64,000 nt of DNA from Apostichopus japonicus (GCF_037975245.1 NC_092575.1:3535001-3599000); one strand, 5' to 3'; positions 47,531 through 62,438 are shown, counted from the stretch's first letter. A program made the numbers and translations. Notes: a model not told the origin generated them from the letters alone.

Positions 47531-50500
47531 ATATAAATCTGGGCTAAATTAAAAGAATTGTCTGGTATCCCTTGGAAGTTACCTTAAAAACAATTAATAA
47601 TTTCCAGACATGTTTCAAAATATGAGAACGCTAATGTTGCGATTGACAGAGAAACAATTTTTTCATCGTTTATGATGGATATTTCAAATATACTTTGAAC
47701 AGTAGAGAACGTGACGTCATCTGCGCAAATGCAGTTTGCGACATAACCCACACGCTGTACAATTCCTACAGTAATCACAACAAAAAACGTATTTGAATAC
47801 AGATTAATTTCTTCCTTTAATTTTTGGGAAATTTCTAATAAATTAGATATGTTTTAAAAAAATTGTTAAGCTGTCATATGTAGTGCATCAATTATTTTGT
47901 GATTTTTGTGTAACAGAAGATAAGTTTGAATACCAGACTCTTCGTTGTTAATACATCGCGCTATCCAGCTCCAACGCGAAGAATGTTCGCATGTATAGGC
48001 TACTCTTACGTTTACAATCGGACAGTTCTGCGAAGCCTAAGCTTCTCGGTACTACATTCTGCTCTGACATCGATTCCGCCAAGTTTCATCTTTTCAAGCT
48101 TCCTTTCACTGTAAAGTTGATCTGTGAATTTTAGTTCAGCGATTTTGAAGAACGGTTTATGAACTGTGGTTAGAGTGTATTACGTACAACGCTATGTTCG
48201 TTCCAACTGGGCATGGTAGGCTGTATACGTACGTTCGCGATGTATACATAATACATAATAGGCAATCACCTGTGCGTGTACACGCGAGAGTGTATTTGCT
48301 GCGGAAATGGGAGTGCTAACTTCAAGCCGCTAGTTTTGCCTATCTGCAAGCACTACGTCATTCATCAAATTGATGCGCTCGAACAAACTGCTTTTGATGA
48401 GAAACTGTTGAATTTGAAAACCAGATTTCTACAAGAAGAAAACGTCGAATGGGGACAATTTCCACATGGTTAGAAAGAGAAAAATAAGAACTATGATTGA
48501 GGACAATGTATCCAAATCTTCCACCAGAATATTCCTTTTAAGTCATTTTCAAGAGAAGTGAAGTATTTCATAGCTCTGCAAGGAAAAGAAGAACAAGTTT
48601 AATACATGGTGTGAAAGAATGATGGGAAGAAAAGTTAAGTTTGTTATCGTTCTTACGGAGTGTAACATCAACTAGCCACATTAGGTTATCACAAGTGTTT
48701 GAAATATTTAGAAACTTTAGCCCACAACCCTAGCTAGCAACTACCATCCAACTTAACAATGAGTAGCTCGAGAATTCAAAATTAGATAAAACAGACGACT
48801 ATTTGATTTTTAGGCTTCTGTAAGCACAAAACAGAGAAAACTCGGCTCCAGAGCCAAACAATGACCCTTTGTCTTTTAGAACAATAGATTTTTCTAAGAA
48901 GGTTCTTCTGTATAGGCAAGATATATATTTATTGGCATAAATCAAGCAATTTGACATCTGAGCATTGTTCCTTGTTTTTTGTAAATCGTTTGCAATCCTT
49001 CCAGCTTAAAACTATTTTATTGCTTTCCTTGTATCCATTGTCATTTTGTCCTGTGTATGAAATGAGACTAATCAAGCCTTGACTTTGATGGTATACAAAT
49101 CTACCATCAAAACAAACAGATTTTATGATCGAGTTACATCGTAATTTTGAGAGACCACTAGATCAGATATCGATACCGAACGGTCACCGTCAACGAAGAA
49201 AACACTGGTCACCAAAGTGGTACATGCTGGCATATTGCTTCACCCATTGTTGGAATGAATCTAAAGGGGGGGTACGTAATAAAAATTCAACTGTAGGTTG
49301 AACTTCATTGCGCGTGAAAATTCTTAAAGAGAAATTCTATCATTAGGTCACCGAAAGATCACATTATGTCATAATTTCCTCATGATTCTTAAAAACAAAG
49401 AAAGAACTCCAGAGCTGTTCAAAAGCAAATTCCTTTTTCAAATTTTCTTAGTAATGACATCTGAAGAAGATTTGGGCAAAGTTTCCTGTATTAATGGAAC
49501 ATCAGGTATTTAAATCTGTACGAGCCCTCTTTAATTTTCTTTCATCAGAATCAGGGGTATTAAGTTGCCGTATACAGTTGCTGAACACGTCATATGAAAT
49601 TAATATTGTTGCCTAACGCCCATCTAACGCCGTCTATTATCCTTGCAACCATTTCCTCCAATAACTTATTACCTTTTTTTTTTTGTAACAGAGTAATATG
49701 ACATGCTGAACATCCAGCTTTCTATCCCCCCTTCTAGCCTAACCCCCTCCTTCTACCCTTCCCCAACCTACCCACAAACTAAGCTCCACTTTACAACATT
49801 CCATCATAAATGTAGTTAAAAGGACGTAACATTTGACTGGATTTGCTAGATGACTGTTAAAATGTTTTTAATTTTTTCCTTCAAATAATTCTTCATATTT
49901 CAGTCGAGTTGTTGAGCGTACATAGTGATCAACATGCTCTTTATATACTATATAATTAAATTATCATCAAAAATGAGACATATTTTTTTGCTCAAAATAT
50001 TTTCATTAATTTTTGTCCCCCTTTTCTTACCTTCACTCCCCCCGCCCCCTTCCACCCCAATCTCATGATCTGCAGAAAAGTTAGTAATGTGAATGTAGCT
50101 AAAAGGTGAGAATCGATTTGCATAAGCAGTCATGATCACCCATCTTATTGCGGATGAAGGCCTGGTGTAGGGGGAGGGGAGGGGGTGGGGGGCGAGGGAA
50201 ACTAGGGGTAGAGCAAAATGATTAGTGTAGAAAAAGTTATCCCAAGACCACACATTCACTGCATGAGATCCCCATAAAGTGGTTTTATGGTTTTCATGCA
50301 GAAATGCGTTTTTTTGTTTTTATCACTGAAAGATTATTTTTCATGGTGTATTATTGTATCATGATTCAGTTATTTTAATCGATTATTAAAAAGCTAAACT
50401 TTATGATTTCAATTCAATTTCTATGTATGTAACATACTTAGTAGGACATTTATTGTAAAACATGTGTGCACAAAAATAGTGTAACATTTCATCATACATT

Positions 50501-52453
50501 CCAGTGCAAAATGTAATTTGTTGCCTAACTTCATTAATGTTTATAATTTCTTTTAAGTATAGGCAATATATTCCTTTGTTCAAGGTTAAAATAGCAGTTG
50601 CATGTTCATAAATGAGATTTACATTTCATCCTGCTATTTTGCTATTTTTTTTAGTAGCAATGCACAAATATAATAGGTCCAACTTTTAGGCACTATATGT
50701 TATACCATTATTAATTTTATTAATATATTGTTATTTTTTAAATATTTTTCCTTGAAGAGTTAGTAACCCATAGAAAAATTTAAATTGTATAGAGAAAATT
50801 TGATGTTCCTTCACAGGACATAATTTTAACGTTCAGAGGAAATGTTCACATTTCCACAACCATTTTTTCTCCCCTTTTCTCTCTCCTCTCCACTCTCCTC
50901 ATGAAATGCTATTGTATGTGTACAAAAAAACAAAATGTTAAACATATTTGCATATCATTGTTATGCTGTACTTAAGATAAATTTATCTTCATTTTGAAAA
51001 TAAGTTATTTACATCTTGTATGAATATAAATGTTTGCTAATCAGATCAAAGTCAGTTGTCTATAGAGTGTTGGAAATTGATTCATGGAGGTTTCTGACCT
51101 AGTCACCTTACAATGTCTTTCTTTAAAACCTTTCTTTGATATGGTTTGGAGCAGAATATATGGAATGAAATTCAGGGGCAGAGTCAGATTGAGTAATTTG
51201 GTATTGTAGGGTGGGGTGGGGGGGGGGCAAAAATCAAAAAGGGCACTGTCCTTTAAAATTTGTAAGCAAGACATTTGTATAGAGATTTTAACTGTTTCAG
51301 TTAACATGTTTATTCAAACTATCGGTTCATAGCAAACTATGTAGAAATGTGGAATGGTGAGACATTGTAGATATAAATTTTTCTTTTCCTTTTTAATATA
51401 TTTAATTAAACTATGGTAGGTTTGGGGAAGGAGGGGGTGGGGGGAGAGAGATGAGACCACATATTAATAATTTATTTTGCAACACGAACTGCCACTGTTT
51501 GATCGAGCTGAGAAACAAAGGCGGAGATGGGTGTTGAATCCTTAAGGCCAATTGGTACAGGGTCGTAGCAAGATTACTAGGGACATGGTACCCCCCGCCC
51601 CCTGGGTAGGGTATGTAACCAAATGTAAATTGAAAAAAACAACATTACCTCCCATAGGTAAACAGTCCTTTTTTTTCTTAATAAAAGCCCAATTAAAACA
51701 GCTGCAATTTATCATTTTAATTAGAGTATCTTATATTTCGGACAGGTCGAAGGATCTGATAAGCCAACCTTTTTGCCCCTCCTGGCAGCTTGAACATTGG
51801 ACTGGCATCTCATGTGGTTGTCACACATCCCAGTATTAGTATTGCTTCCAGAATTTCAAGCTTAGAGTTGATAGATGTATTAAGAATTGGAATATATCTG
51901 TTGACTATTTTAATCTCCCGAATATTCACCAAGCTATTTTTTTTCCTTACGTTGGGTCACGTGACTCGGATCAAAGTATTGCCTTTTAATATGTCTTTGT
52001 CCTAATGATTGAATTGGAGTGCAATAAAATCGCAAGAATAATGCAGAATTGTCCTGTCTTTCCATTGTTCTTTTGAATGATCAATTGTTTTCCATTGTTC
52101 TTTGAATATCAATTGTTTTTCATTGTTCTTTTATAAACCGATGAAAAGGTCGTATATACGTCGAATAATCGTTTGATATCATTTATTTCGTATAATTGTC
52201 CTCTTCGTTGAAATTGTTAAATGAAAATATCAGAATTCCCCTACAAATATGCTAGAAAATCGAACAATGGTCAACCATTTCTGCCTAAACGCTGCTGCCT
52301 AAACGTTCTTGCCCACGGTGAGATGCGGTATTTATCATGTATTAATCCTATTATGGCACCCGCGGGGAAAGAGTGGGCTGTCGATGATACGTATACTTGC
52401 CGTGGAATTAGTCCCATGTTACTAGATATGGTTGAAATAGTCTGAATAAATGG
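47531..52453. other. intergenic DNA, no recognised gene
   Basis: AT-rich. Two short open frames on + (47926-48114, 48276-48473) lie in a slightly GC-richer patch. The second has a few Cys/His residues but no recognisable domain. C-rich and G-rich tracts occur at 49725-49790, 50035-50215 and 51420-51450. Confidence 0.4.
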
Positions 52454-52688
52454 CAGGCCCGTAGCCAGAGTAACCGGCTTGGGGGGGGGGGGAGCACGTC
52501 AACGCAGGAGGATCTCCGTCCTGGAGGAAGGGACCACGGGGATGGGGCTAACAAATTGTGGTTAATCTCAGGGGGCACAGATGCCAAATGATGCATCCTT
52601 TTCCATCTATTTTCTCTACATTTGTATTCCATTTTTCGGTTTGTATTTCTTGGGGGTGGGGGAGGGCACCCCCGTGGCTACGTGCCTG
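52454..52688. mobile_element. hAT-like MITE, 235 bp
   Basis: The terminal inverted repeats CAGGCCCGTAGCCA and TGGCTACGTGCCTG match at 13 of 14 positions. Flanking 8-mers ATAAATGG and GTCAATGG match at 6 of 8, as for a decayed 8-bp target duplication. The inside is G-rich with no coding potential. Confidence 0.6.
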
Positions 52689-55610
52689 GTCAATGGAAGG
52701 GGAGTGGTGGGGTGAAAACGGTACTCGTAGAAAGCATAAAAAGATGACAAGAATGATCCGTTCACTTTTGTTGTATTAGTTCTTACTTTATTATTATTAA
52801 TAGTTAAAACTGAAATCCAACTTAACGAGGAATTCTTACCCTGACTTGTCTTACAATGTATACTTCATATTATGTTATAAGGTATAGGTGTATTTCTTTG
52901 TGCGTATAAACCAAGGTATGAACTCTTTCATATACCAAATCTTTAGCTGCAATTAAGAGTCAACTTTCACAGAATAAGGAATACGAAAAACAAAAATCTC
53001 TTACTGTTATAACAGAACACACGAAATTACGAGTTTCCAAAGACTTATATTGTTAAGTACACTATGTATGTGGGAGGTTTTCTACTTCGTCTTCTTCAGT
53101 AAATATATACGGATGTAAAAGACATTCATTTTATGGCCGAAGAAACGTAAAAAGTAAGAAGTTTCCTCAAGTCCTTTACAATTTTCTCTCTCACACCATA
53201 ACACTATACAGAGACGTCGTTATGCGAATTGCAAAAGCTTCCGCCTACGCTCCAATTTACACAGTCTCCTCTCTTCCTGCCGAAAAAGACAATCTAGTAA
53301 TTTTAATTATTCTGACTAATCCCTTCCTTCCTTACTTCCCAACCCCCCCCCCTCCCCGCCGTCCGAAAAGCATGCTAGTAATAATATAATAATGACTAAA
53401 ACTGAAATATTTTATACAATTTCTGTTTGGCACATGAATAGCGTCTGATGGATGTTTACACAACCTCATTTCGAAATGTTTGCACATGACAAGAAGCGTC
53501 TGAGTAAAAATAATTTGCCATATTCATGACAATAAAAATATGTAAATATGCACGAAATGCTTATAGCAAACATTACCAAAAGGGTCGTCTGCCTCAACGT
53601 GTGGGATTTCTCAGTTAAATATGTTGTTCGTGAATAAATGTTCGGGAAACAGACATTTATGAAGATAATATTCGTAAGTTATGTTTAATGTACAATCTTA
53701 ACCATTAAGAATCGCTAAACCAGCGTTTGATTGATAGCATGGCGGATGTTAATTGTCAGTTATAATTATTACCTTAAGCAAACAAAAAACCCAACCTACA
53801 ACTTTGGCTTATATGACAGAATTCTTTGTGAAGGAACCACTCTCCCCCTGCCCCAACCCATGCACACACAAAAAAAACAGCTTAGAAAAATTTCGCTCTG
53901 ATCGGGAGATAAACTAGTTTTAAAAAAAACACAATCTGTCTGGAATTTCAAATTTTGTAAATCTGCGATGTCATTTGCATGATGCCAGTAGGATCTGAAA
54001 TTTGTTAATATCTCCTTTTTTTTTTCATATTTTCAAGAAAGAATGTTATTATTATTTTGAAAATGAAACCAAATGCCATTACTAGTGTCTATGTTGAGAG
54101 ATTCAATATGTTAGATTCAACAATTGCAAAATTGATCTCCATTACAGAAAATGAACGTTATAATAAACTAAAAGAAAAAGAAATGACAAATTAAACACTT
54201 ATACGACTCAATGGTGTCACATTTAGACTTGATCAAGTATTTGATCTGTGTGTTAATTAAGAAACATTAAATCTGCCACATCTCAATAAATGAAAGTATA
54301 CAACATTTTCAATAGCTGTTTGAGGACGATGTTTATGACTGGTATCTCTATCAAATAGACCAGTATTAGATGGTAGGGTATGTATTTCCTTTTAAGCTCA
54401 CTTATAGCACACAATTATTGCTTCTGAAGTACTCGTTTTTATCGAAAACGGAAGGAAAAAGAGAAAATAACAAGAAATTAGAAAAATGTACAGTCAATAT
54501 ACTTTCATTAGGACAAAAATGAAAATGGCAATGAGCCTGTTATTAGAGGTATATATAGTAACGTGTAGTATCCGGTTCAGCATACTGGTTCTTTGCACAT
54601 TGTATCAAGGACATTATAAGAGTATTGTTTTGATTAAAAAGTTTCAACTATATCAAAGGTATAACCTGTTTGCAATCGCCTACCCTATATAATTGCTTTA
54701 GCATATAGGCCTAAGCTTATTATGTTTTTTTACAATCTTGTTTCTAATCAATAGCTTGCTTAGTTTTCTTTTCTTTCTAGACAACACAACAGATTGTAAA
54801 GAATAGCAGGAAGTTAATCAAAAGCGAGTTGATAAATATTTCATTTTTTTGGGGGGGGGGGTAGAGGAAATGGTTAAACTTTGGCACTGTATATATAAAA
54901 AGAACTTACAAGGTATATGTAATTTAAGATTGCAAATATATATTTAGTTGATGGTTGTTGTTGTTCACCTTAGGGTGTTTTCTTTCGATTATTTAACCGA
55001 TGGGTGATACCAAATACGATCCCAGTATGGCTGTGCAAAGTTCCTGAACCTGTCAGGAAAACTTTTACGACAACTTTGTCGAACTAAATTGTTTTGTTTT
55101 TCGGCTTCATTCCTCTTCAATTGGGTCTGAAATAGCTTTTGCTCTAGAAAATGAAAGACGAATCAATTAAATACAAAAAAATAAAAAATAATAATAATGA
55201 TTAAAAAAAAAACATATTCCTACTTTTGAAGGCAATTTGGTACATTTGATGACTCAAATAACCAAAGAATTTAGTTCAATGCCCCGTTACTATCTACAGG
55301 TTTGTAATGCATGTTCGAAAATTACCGCCGTCTCCCTATTGATTTTTAGTGCTTCATTTTGCGTTGTGTTTTGCTACAATATAGAGCTATAGGCATAGAC
55401 TCCTAGAACACCCACCCACAGGTTAAGATAAGGTACTATAAACATAGCGCAAGGAAAAGTGAAATTAGGTATGAACCTTGGCAGTTTGCAAACGAAAAAT
55501 ACAAAAAATACCTTAAATTTGTGGCATACAAAATTTTCTTAAAAGAATTTAACGTTAAAAATAGCTCTGTTATAAAGAGAAGCCTTAATAAAGTGGTAAC
55601 AAAATGTATG
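52689..55610. other. intergenic DNA, nothing recognised
   Basis: AT-rich filler with homopolymers (C-run at 53343-53353, G-run at 54850-54861). No exon, RNA gene or element was identified. Confidence 0.4.
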
Positions 55611-55855
55611 GATGTGCGCATGTACATTAGTTGTAAGGTTATAGTGGTAACCGCATACGGAGATGTGCGCATGTACATTAGTTGTAAGGTTATAGTGGTA
55701 ACCGCATACAGAGATGTGCGCATGTAAATTAGTTGTAAGGTTATCAGTGGTAACCACATACAGAGATGTGCGCATGTAAATTAGTTGTAAGGTTATCAGT
55801 GGTAACCGTATACAGAGATGTGCGCATGTCCTATATTAGTTGTAAGGTTATCCGG
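55611..55855 (+). repeat. 51-52-bp tandem array, five copies
   Basis: Units start GATGTGCGCATGTACATTAG at 55611, 55662, 55713, 55765 and 55817 and contain TTGTAAGGTTATAGTGGTAA. The last copy runs directly into a MITE terminus. Confidence 0.95.
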
Positions 55856-56015
55856 CCAGTTGAGACAATTTCCCGATACTTTTGCATAGCACTGTATACC
55901 GTCATCCCACATCATGCTTTAATAACACTCATATGTGATAAAAATTTGATATTCATACTGCTCACACTGAAAACACGAGTGCTTTGAAGCGGGATATTAA
56001 CAAACGCAAGGGTAA
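55856..56015. mobile_element. MITE, degraded copy
   Basis: Starts CCAGTTGAGACA and shares GATATTCATACTG and the following CTCA-ACTGA and GTGCTTTGAAGCGGGA-like segments with the better preserved copy at 60696-60902. The right terminus is not clear. Confidence 0.55.
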
Positions 56016-56271
56016 CACACGCAAAATTGTGCTAACTATATGAGGGTCATGCAATCATTTGTAAATATTAGCCTACGGTTCATTTACAACACAACGCGAA
56101 CAAAATGCAGCTTTCGGGCGCTATACGTACTTCCACAATTGAGTTACGTGCGTAATTGTATTTTAGCTCTTACTTCACGATCCGTAACACGTTAGGATAT
56201 CTTCACTATATGAAAAGTACAACTATCTCCTTCACATATCATTGCACACATTTCATAGGCGAGCTAGACAA

Positions 56272-56388
56272 TGACGTCATTGCACGATATATCATTATGT
56301 TATGAACATCCATCCGCATGGAGACCTGTTAATTATGAGCGCACGACACGCGAGCTGTTAGCTGATTGGCTGAGAATCCAATATAAAA
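56272..56388 (+). promoter_or_regulatory. possible isolated promoter: CRE, CCAAT and TATA-like boxes
   Basis: TGACGTCA (56272-56279), GATTGGC (inverted CCAAT, about 56364) and TATAAAAA (56382-56389) occur in order within about 120 bp. No coding exon was recognised downstream on +, so this may be chance or a non-coding transcript start. Confidence 0.25.
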
Positions 56389-56621
56389 AAAAGCAAATAA
56401 TGAGAGAAATAATTTGATCGGAGATTCGCATGAATGAGCTGGTATGTATAAGAAAACTTAATATTCTCCGGAGATAGGCCATTGACCATTGACGTATTCT
56501 GACGCAAGTAAAAAATGATGGCGTTATAGCCATAAACAGGGAGACTATATATAGCCTATATACATATTGTATGTCTATATGTATACATATAGGCCTATAT
56601 ATATATATTACGATTTTCATT

Positions 56622-56770
<149 letters not shown>

Positions 56771-57021
56771 TTTTGGCACTGCAGATAAACAAAATGATCT
56801 TTATCAAGTACTTTGGTGACCAAATAAGTCTCTTTGTTACTTTTTACAGGTATGTACAAATGATAAAAAATAATAAATTATAGAATATAAAGAGCAAAAT
56901 AAGAAAGAGCCCCTTTTCACGTTATCTTTATATATATTACGGTAGTTAGGATTATTACTATTATTATTGTTATCACTTTTAATGTTCTTACTTTACAAAA
57001 GTCACTAACTTTAAATAAACG

Positions 57022-57284
57022 TTAAAGAGAAAGTAGAAATCCTAGACATGACATCACAAGCCATGGTAACAATGTCGCACGCACAACACTAGATAAGTTC
57101 GTGGAATCACTCCCTGTGTGTGTCTCTGCGTTTGGTGCACCGACAGTGTTTTCGCTTTCGACGACAGCCGGGGTTACTTTAACGGTCACTCCCGGTTCAA
57201 GGGTCTTGTATCGAGGTTCACCTTCATCGTTTATGAATCGCCATATCACATGTTGACCATCTTCCAGTGGGACAAGATATAAAG
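57022..57284 (-). CDS. DUF4430 gene, last exon with stalk and GPI-type tail
   Basis: It encodes LYLVPLEDGQHVIWRFINDE, the strand EPGVTVKVTP, a Thr/Ser/Asn stalk and a hydrophobic C-terminus; stop at 57024-57022. Acceptor CAATAG-type ATAG at 57288-57285. Confidence 0.8.
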
Positions 57285-60200
57285 CTATCAATAGAAAGCG
57301 AGTATAGAAGAGTTGTTGAGGAAAACAAAATTCCAGTTTAGGTGTCAAACAATTTACCGAGCAATTTGTTTCCATAACGAATAGATAATAAAATATAGTT
57401 TGGTGGGTGAGCTATTACGCTTCTTTTAATTCGTTAACGTGTATTCAATTAGATCCCAACCAGTGAAATCCAGGGCATTGCATTCTCTGTTTGTATTTAT
57501 TTAGTTCTCTACATATGTGTTGCATGTTTGTATACCCGACAAGAGAGTAAGGGAGTGGGTGGTCAGGGCTAGTTCCCTGGGGTTCGGAGTCACTAAAGAG
57601 GGGTGGAGGGGGGGCAAGTGTTAATACGTGATAAAGCATTATATGTTATGAAATTTGTTATATTCAGATAACTATTTCATAGCCCCTTGACTATGCCATA
57701 AATCAATGAAGATCTGACTATTCGACGCTCCTTCCTCTTTCAGGAGACAACTGAACAACACATGTATACATGTGCTATCGACATTTTAATAAAGTGTCGG
57801 TTGCTCACGATACTGGACCACCTACCCCCACCCCCACCCCCCAACCCCACCCCCACTTCGGAGAAAACCAGAATCAGTCTCCCGAAATAACACATACTAC
57901 ATGATTAAAAGGTGCGTTTGTAACGCCATTCATGCTGCCACAGAAAATATAGAACACTGGAAACCGATTCCAGCATTTAGTTCATGATATTATACTCAAG
58001 TCTGCCTTATCGTGACTAACTGTTCTAGACAGGAGATCATTCACAGATGCTACTTGTTTCCTATTCTTCAAATGATTTTTTTTTCTGGTCACCTTCACCG
58101 TCGAGCCATGTCTGACTAAGCATATATAAGAGGGTTATAATAATGTGAAAAATCTTACTTTTATCGAGTTCTGCATTCGAATCTGCTATTTCAGCTTTCC
58201 AAAAGTAGACACCGTTGCTATGTAAATCGTTGATATCATAAATTTGGTAGTTGTCGTATTTTTGGTATCTGTGAAAAAAAAGTCAATAAAAACTATTGTG
58301 AGTTTTCTGTTTTTAATTAATAACGTCATTCTTTACCTTTTCAAAGACCAATCACAAAACATTATTTATTACCTCTGGCAACATAAGATTACATATATGC
58401 CATGAGTCCCTGTAGTCATGACAACGGTGTCACGCGCACTATGGCACTACTGGAAAATTTTTAACTTCGTTCTTAACTTCGGTTGAAATTTTGACGATGT
58501 TTGAATTAAAACCTGAGCATTCAGAGGAAACTATAATCTAACTATACTAATGATTAATTCTCCCAATCCAGTATACGCACTATTTGAGAAACCTGCAGCT
58601 CTTAGAGTTAGTATTTGTACTGGCCTGCTTCACTTTCAATAAATGCTTAACCAAGGTGCACTGCGGATCCCCCTAACATAATCAAATAAATCGTGCCCAT
58701 CTGCTATACAAATAAGGGAAAGCGTGTAATAAGCCTATAAATTAACGAAGATCTATATATTGGCAATGTGTCACTATCGTCTGTCGGCACCCGATTGGTG
58801 AGTCATTCGTGACGTACAGATAAATGTATACTCACACGAACAAATGTTTGTACTGTCGTTTGGCTTCTAACATAAGATCGTTCAAATTAACCCGAGATTG
58901 ATCTAAAACTAAGACCGGAATTTTGCAAAGAGGCCAGACGTCCGACCAAAACTGGACAGAAAGGTACAGCATGGTTTGTTGTATTGGTTGAGAGGATGGT
59001 CTGATGTAGTTAGAACGAGACCCACTGCCGCAACCACCTGTCAGAAACAACAACCAGGGAAAAATAATTACCATCAAAAAAGAATCCTTTGACGTTAAGA
59101 ATGAATTATTTAAACAACATGTTTTTTAGTGTTGATAGTATTTAAGCAATCCAAATTCAAAATGAAAATAAAAAGTGTGAGATGCTCGTTATATTTCCAT
59201 ATGTACTTTATTCTGTTCAAGAAAACAATTTTGAAAATATTTTAAATAATTTTTCTCTTCTTTTTCTTGGCATATACCTTATCAAGGAGATAAAACGTCA
59301 GTCTTAAGTCATACTTCAAGGCAAATTCAGTCTTTTAAATGTCAGAATATTCTTTAATCTCCAAATCAAGGTTTACTTCGATGAAGCTACGATACATGTA
59401 TAAAACTGTAATAAAATTGTAATTAAACTGTAGTTAGAAGGGACAATGAAAAGAACTCGTTTATACCTGTGTAGGTATCCATGTTGTTTGATGATCGAGT
59501 GTAAACCCAAGAATAAGATTTTCTGTCTTCCATGAACACTTCAGTGATCGCTATAAGAAGGAAGAGAAAGTAAGATTATTACTTTTCTTTAAAAAAAAAA
59601 ACAAATAGGAAAGCAATGAATCATTCATTACTCCGCTAACGATGAGAGTCAGCGACATTTAGGCTGATTTTCTTATTTATGGTCAACATTTATAATAAAA
59701 TCTGCGGAATAATTCTCGAAACAAAATAGTAATTGATCATAACTCAGACACCCCTACTTGACGTTTCTTTTTCTTTTATTCAAAAATGTGTGAATTAAAA
59801 ATTATTATTTTGCAATGATTCCATTTGGGATGATTGGCTTCTACTCTTTATAACTATATGTGTGTATAGGTCTAGTATCTATAGCCTAACGTAGTAACAT
59901 CTAAGTCTAACATATTAACATCTAAGACTCCAACAGTTTTTGAATTTTGAACACACCCCAAGCCATTAATCATTTCTGTTGCCAATTACTCGCTAATCTG
60001 AAACATTTTGCGGCGCTTGAGATATTCCAAATGGTTAATCTTCATAGAGTAATAGTCTATGCAGACAAAAAAGTCTATTGAAGAGACGAAATATTTCCAG
60101 TTTCAAAACCAAAGTTCCTGACCGCCTCAAAGAGATATTCGTAACCATATCATTTCATTTTTTTTTCTGGGGTTAATGATCTAAAATATATATGCCACCG

Positions 60201-62438
60201 TACTCAGATCTACACGTCACAGGTATCACGTCACGTCACAGGTATGGCATCATGCCATTGGCATGTCACATTACCGTACGTCACGAGTATATGTGTGGAA
60301 ACGTAACGAACACGATATACAGAACAATATCGACTCATCGAGTGTTATTATTGGATGATAAGAAACATTTAATCCTTATTTTCAATTATTTAAGACATTA
60401 AAATGAAACTTGAAATGAGCTGTATGGGTTGACCAGAATTTACAAACATGCAGAGAGTCCAAGCAGATCGTGTGTTCTTTCTATTGACTTGAGTTTCGAG
60501 AAGAAGAAAAAACCCGATATTTTAACACAAGTGTTGGCTCAAGAGTCAAGACTAACTATATATCTTAGTTGATTATAGCGTTGATACACGATTCTGCCTA
60601 AGTTACTTAAAGGATAATTACTAAACAAATGTTGCTGAAAGTCTAAGATTTTGCGGATTTGATATTAAAGCAGCCATTCAGGATGGTTACTGCAGCCAGT
60701 TGGGACACTTTCCTTAGTGCTTACACCACGCTGTACTGTCCTCCCATATAATGCTTCAAAGCACTTGTATTGACGGTACAAACAGTTCCTAACCTTTATC
60801 TGATAGAAACATGATATTCATACTGGCTCAGACTGACACTACGGGTGCTCTGAGGCGGGACATGACAGTACAGTCAAGACACAAAAAATATGTCCCAACT
60901 GGGTGATAACTGCACAACAAATAATTCATATGCATATTTTATACAAAGGTATATGCTACTGTAGATCGTATTGTGGGCAGTGTCAAATGAGTGCTTTCTT
61001 TTTTCTTCTTCAAAATGATCAGTTTGTGTTTCTATCTTGCTGGTCGTTATAAGCGTCTACCATGATAACGAAGATAGGAACATGATTATTTAACCAAACA
61101 ACCCTAAGTCTATCTCATTGGTACATGTTAAATCAACCAAACGAATGGCGGAAGTGTCTAGTGGTAATAATGATTTCAAAGATATAAGGTCGATGCATTT
61201 AAACACTGGTGTAAAACCTCATCAATGTTTATGCTACTTTCACCACAGGGAACCTCTTTATATCTGTTGTATATCTAGGCTACGTAACATCCAGTGGCTT
61301 ACGGAGTCGCCAACTCATTGTGCATGGCGTACGTATGATATGACGTAACTTGCTATGTGCAGTGAAGAAAGGTTATATTAGGTTAATGATATACCGTACA
61401 TTGGAACAGAGTATAGGCTAAATGGAGCAGTATGAAATACGAACACGTACTGTAGCCTATTGACCTGTGTTACCAAGGGTTGATAACTTTCGTTCATGAG
61501 CTCAAGTGCAGTGATTATTATCTGAGTAACACAGGGACCCCAACAATGGTTTGCGAATGGATCAGGGGTCATAACCAACGTTCAGTGGTGTAGAAAGGCC
61601 TATCTGTGTGGGCACCTTAACTGTGTGGAAGTCATTGCTATGAAAGTTATTCGGATCATGTCCCCACCCAGAGACAGGGCGACTGAATGAATGAATGAAT
61701 GATCGATAGTGGATGGTTGGATGGATGGTTGGATGGATGAATGGATGGATAGTTGGATGGATAGTTGATGGATGGGTGGGTAGTGGAATGGATGGATGGA
61801 TAGTTGGATGGATAATTGGATGGATGGTTGGGTAGTGGAATGGATGGATGGATAGTTGGATGGATAATTGGATGGATGGTGGTGGAATGGATGGATGTAT
61901 CGGTGGATGGATAGATCAATAGGAGGGGAAAGTTACCCTTGAGTGTGCTCCAATAACTATAAGCTATAGTTTTCATGATGGTCAACGTAAAAGTAAACTC
62001 ACATTTCGTTATTTGGTTTCCTGTGTTGACGTCAAACAATAGCCAATCTATTATACGTGTCCTCGCCCATTTGCCGTTAATGGATTGCATTACAAAACCT
62101 AATTGGTCGTCTGATCGAGCGGAAAAACTGCAAAGATTGATAAGGGGAAAAGAAAAATATATAATTAATGACAGGAAATACTAGCCGCATATATACGAAG
62201 AAATATATATATATATATATCCAGGGCCGGAAGTACGAATAATATAAACAACATCACAACAAAATTATCCAGGTGTGCCTAGAATTAGTGTTTATTCAGC
62301 TGCTTTGATAAGCAGTAACGAACAGGAATCGTTTTACGAAATTGAAGGAAAAAGTAGAACGCGGTATGATCGTGGCAAAATTGTGATGGATAGATAAACT
62401 CATACATTTGAAATCTAGGCAGCATTCAAATCATCAGC

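Noticed and set aside
48276..48473. 65-codon frame with CICC and PICKH motifs, slightly like an RBR/IBR zinc segment
   Set aside because: The Cys/His spacing does not complete a known zinc finger, there is no good donor at its end, and no neighbouring exon was found.
61656..62090. 144-codon minus-strand frame with Pro/Ser/His repeats
   Set aside because: Only the first part (62003-62090) is the DUF4430 exon. The rest is readthrough into the GGAT array after a good GTGAGT donor.
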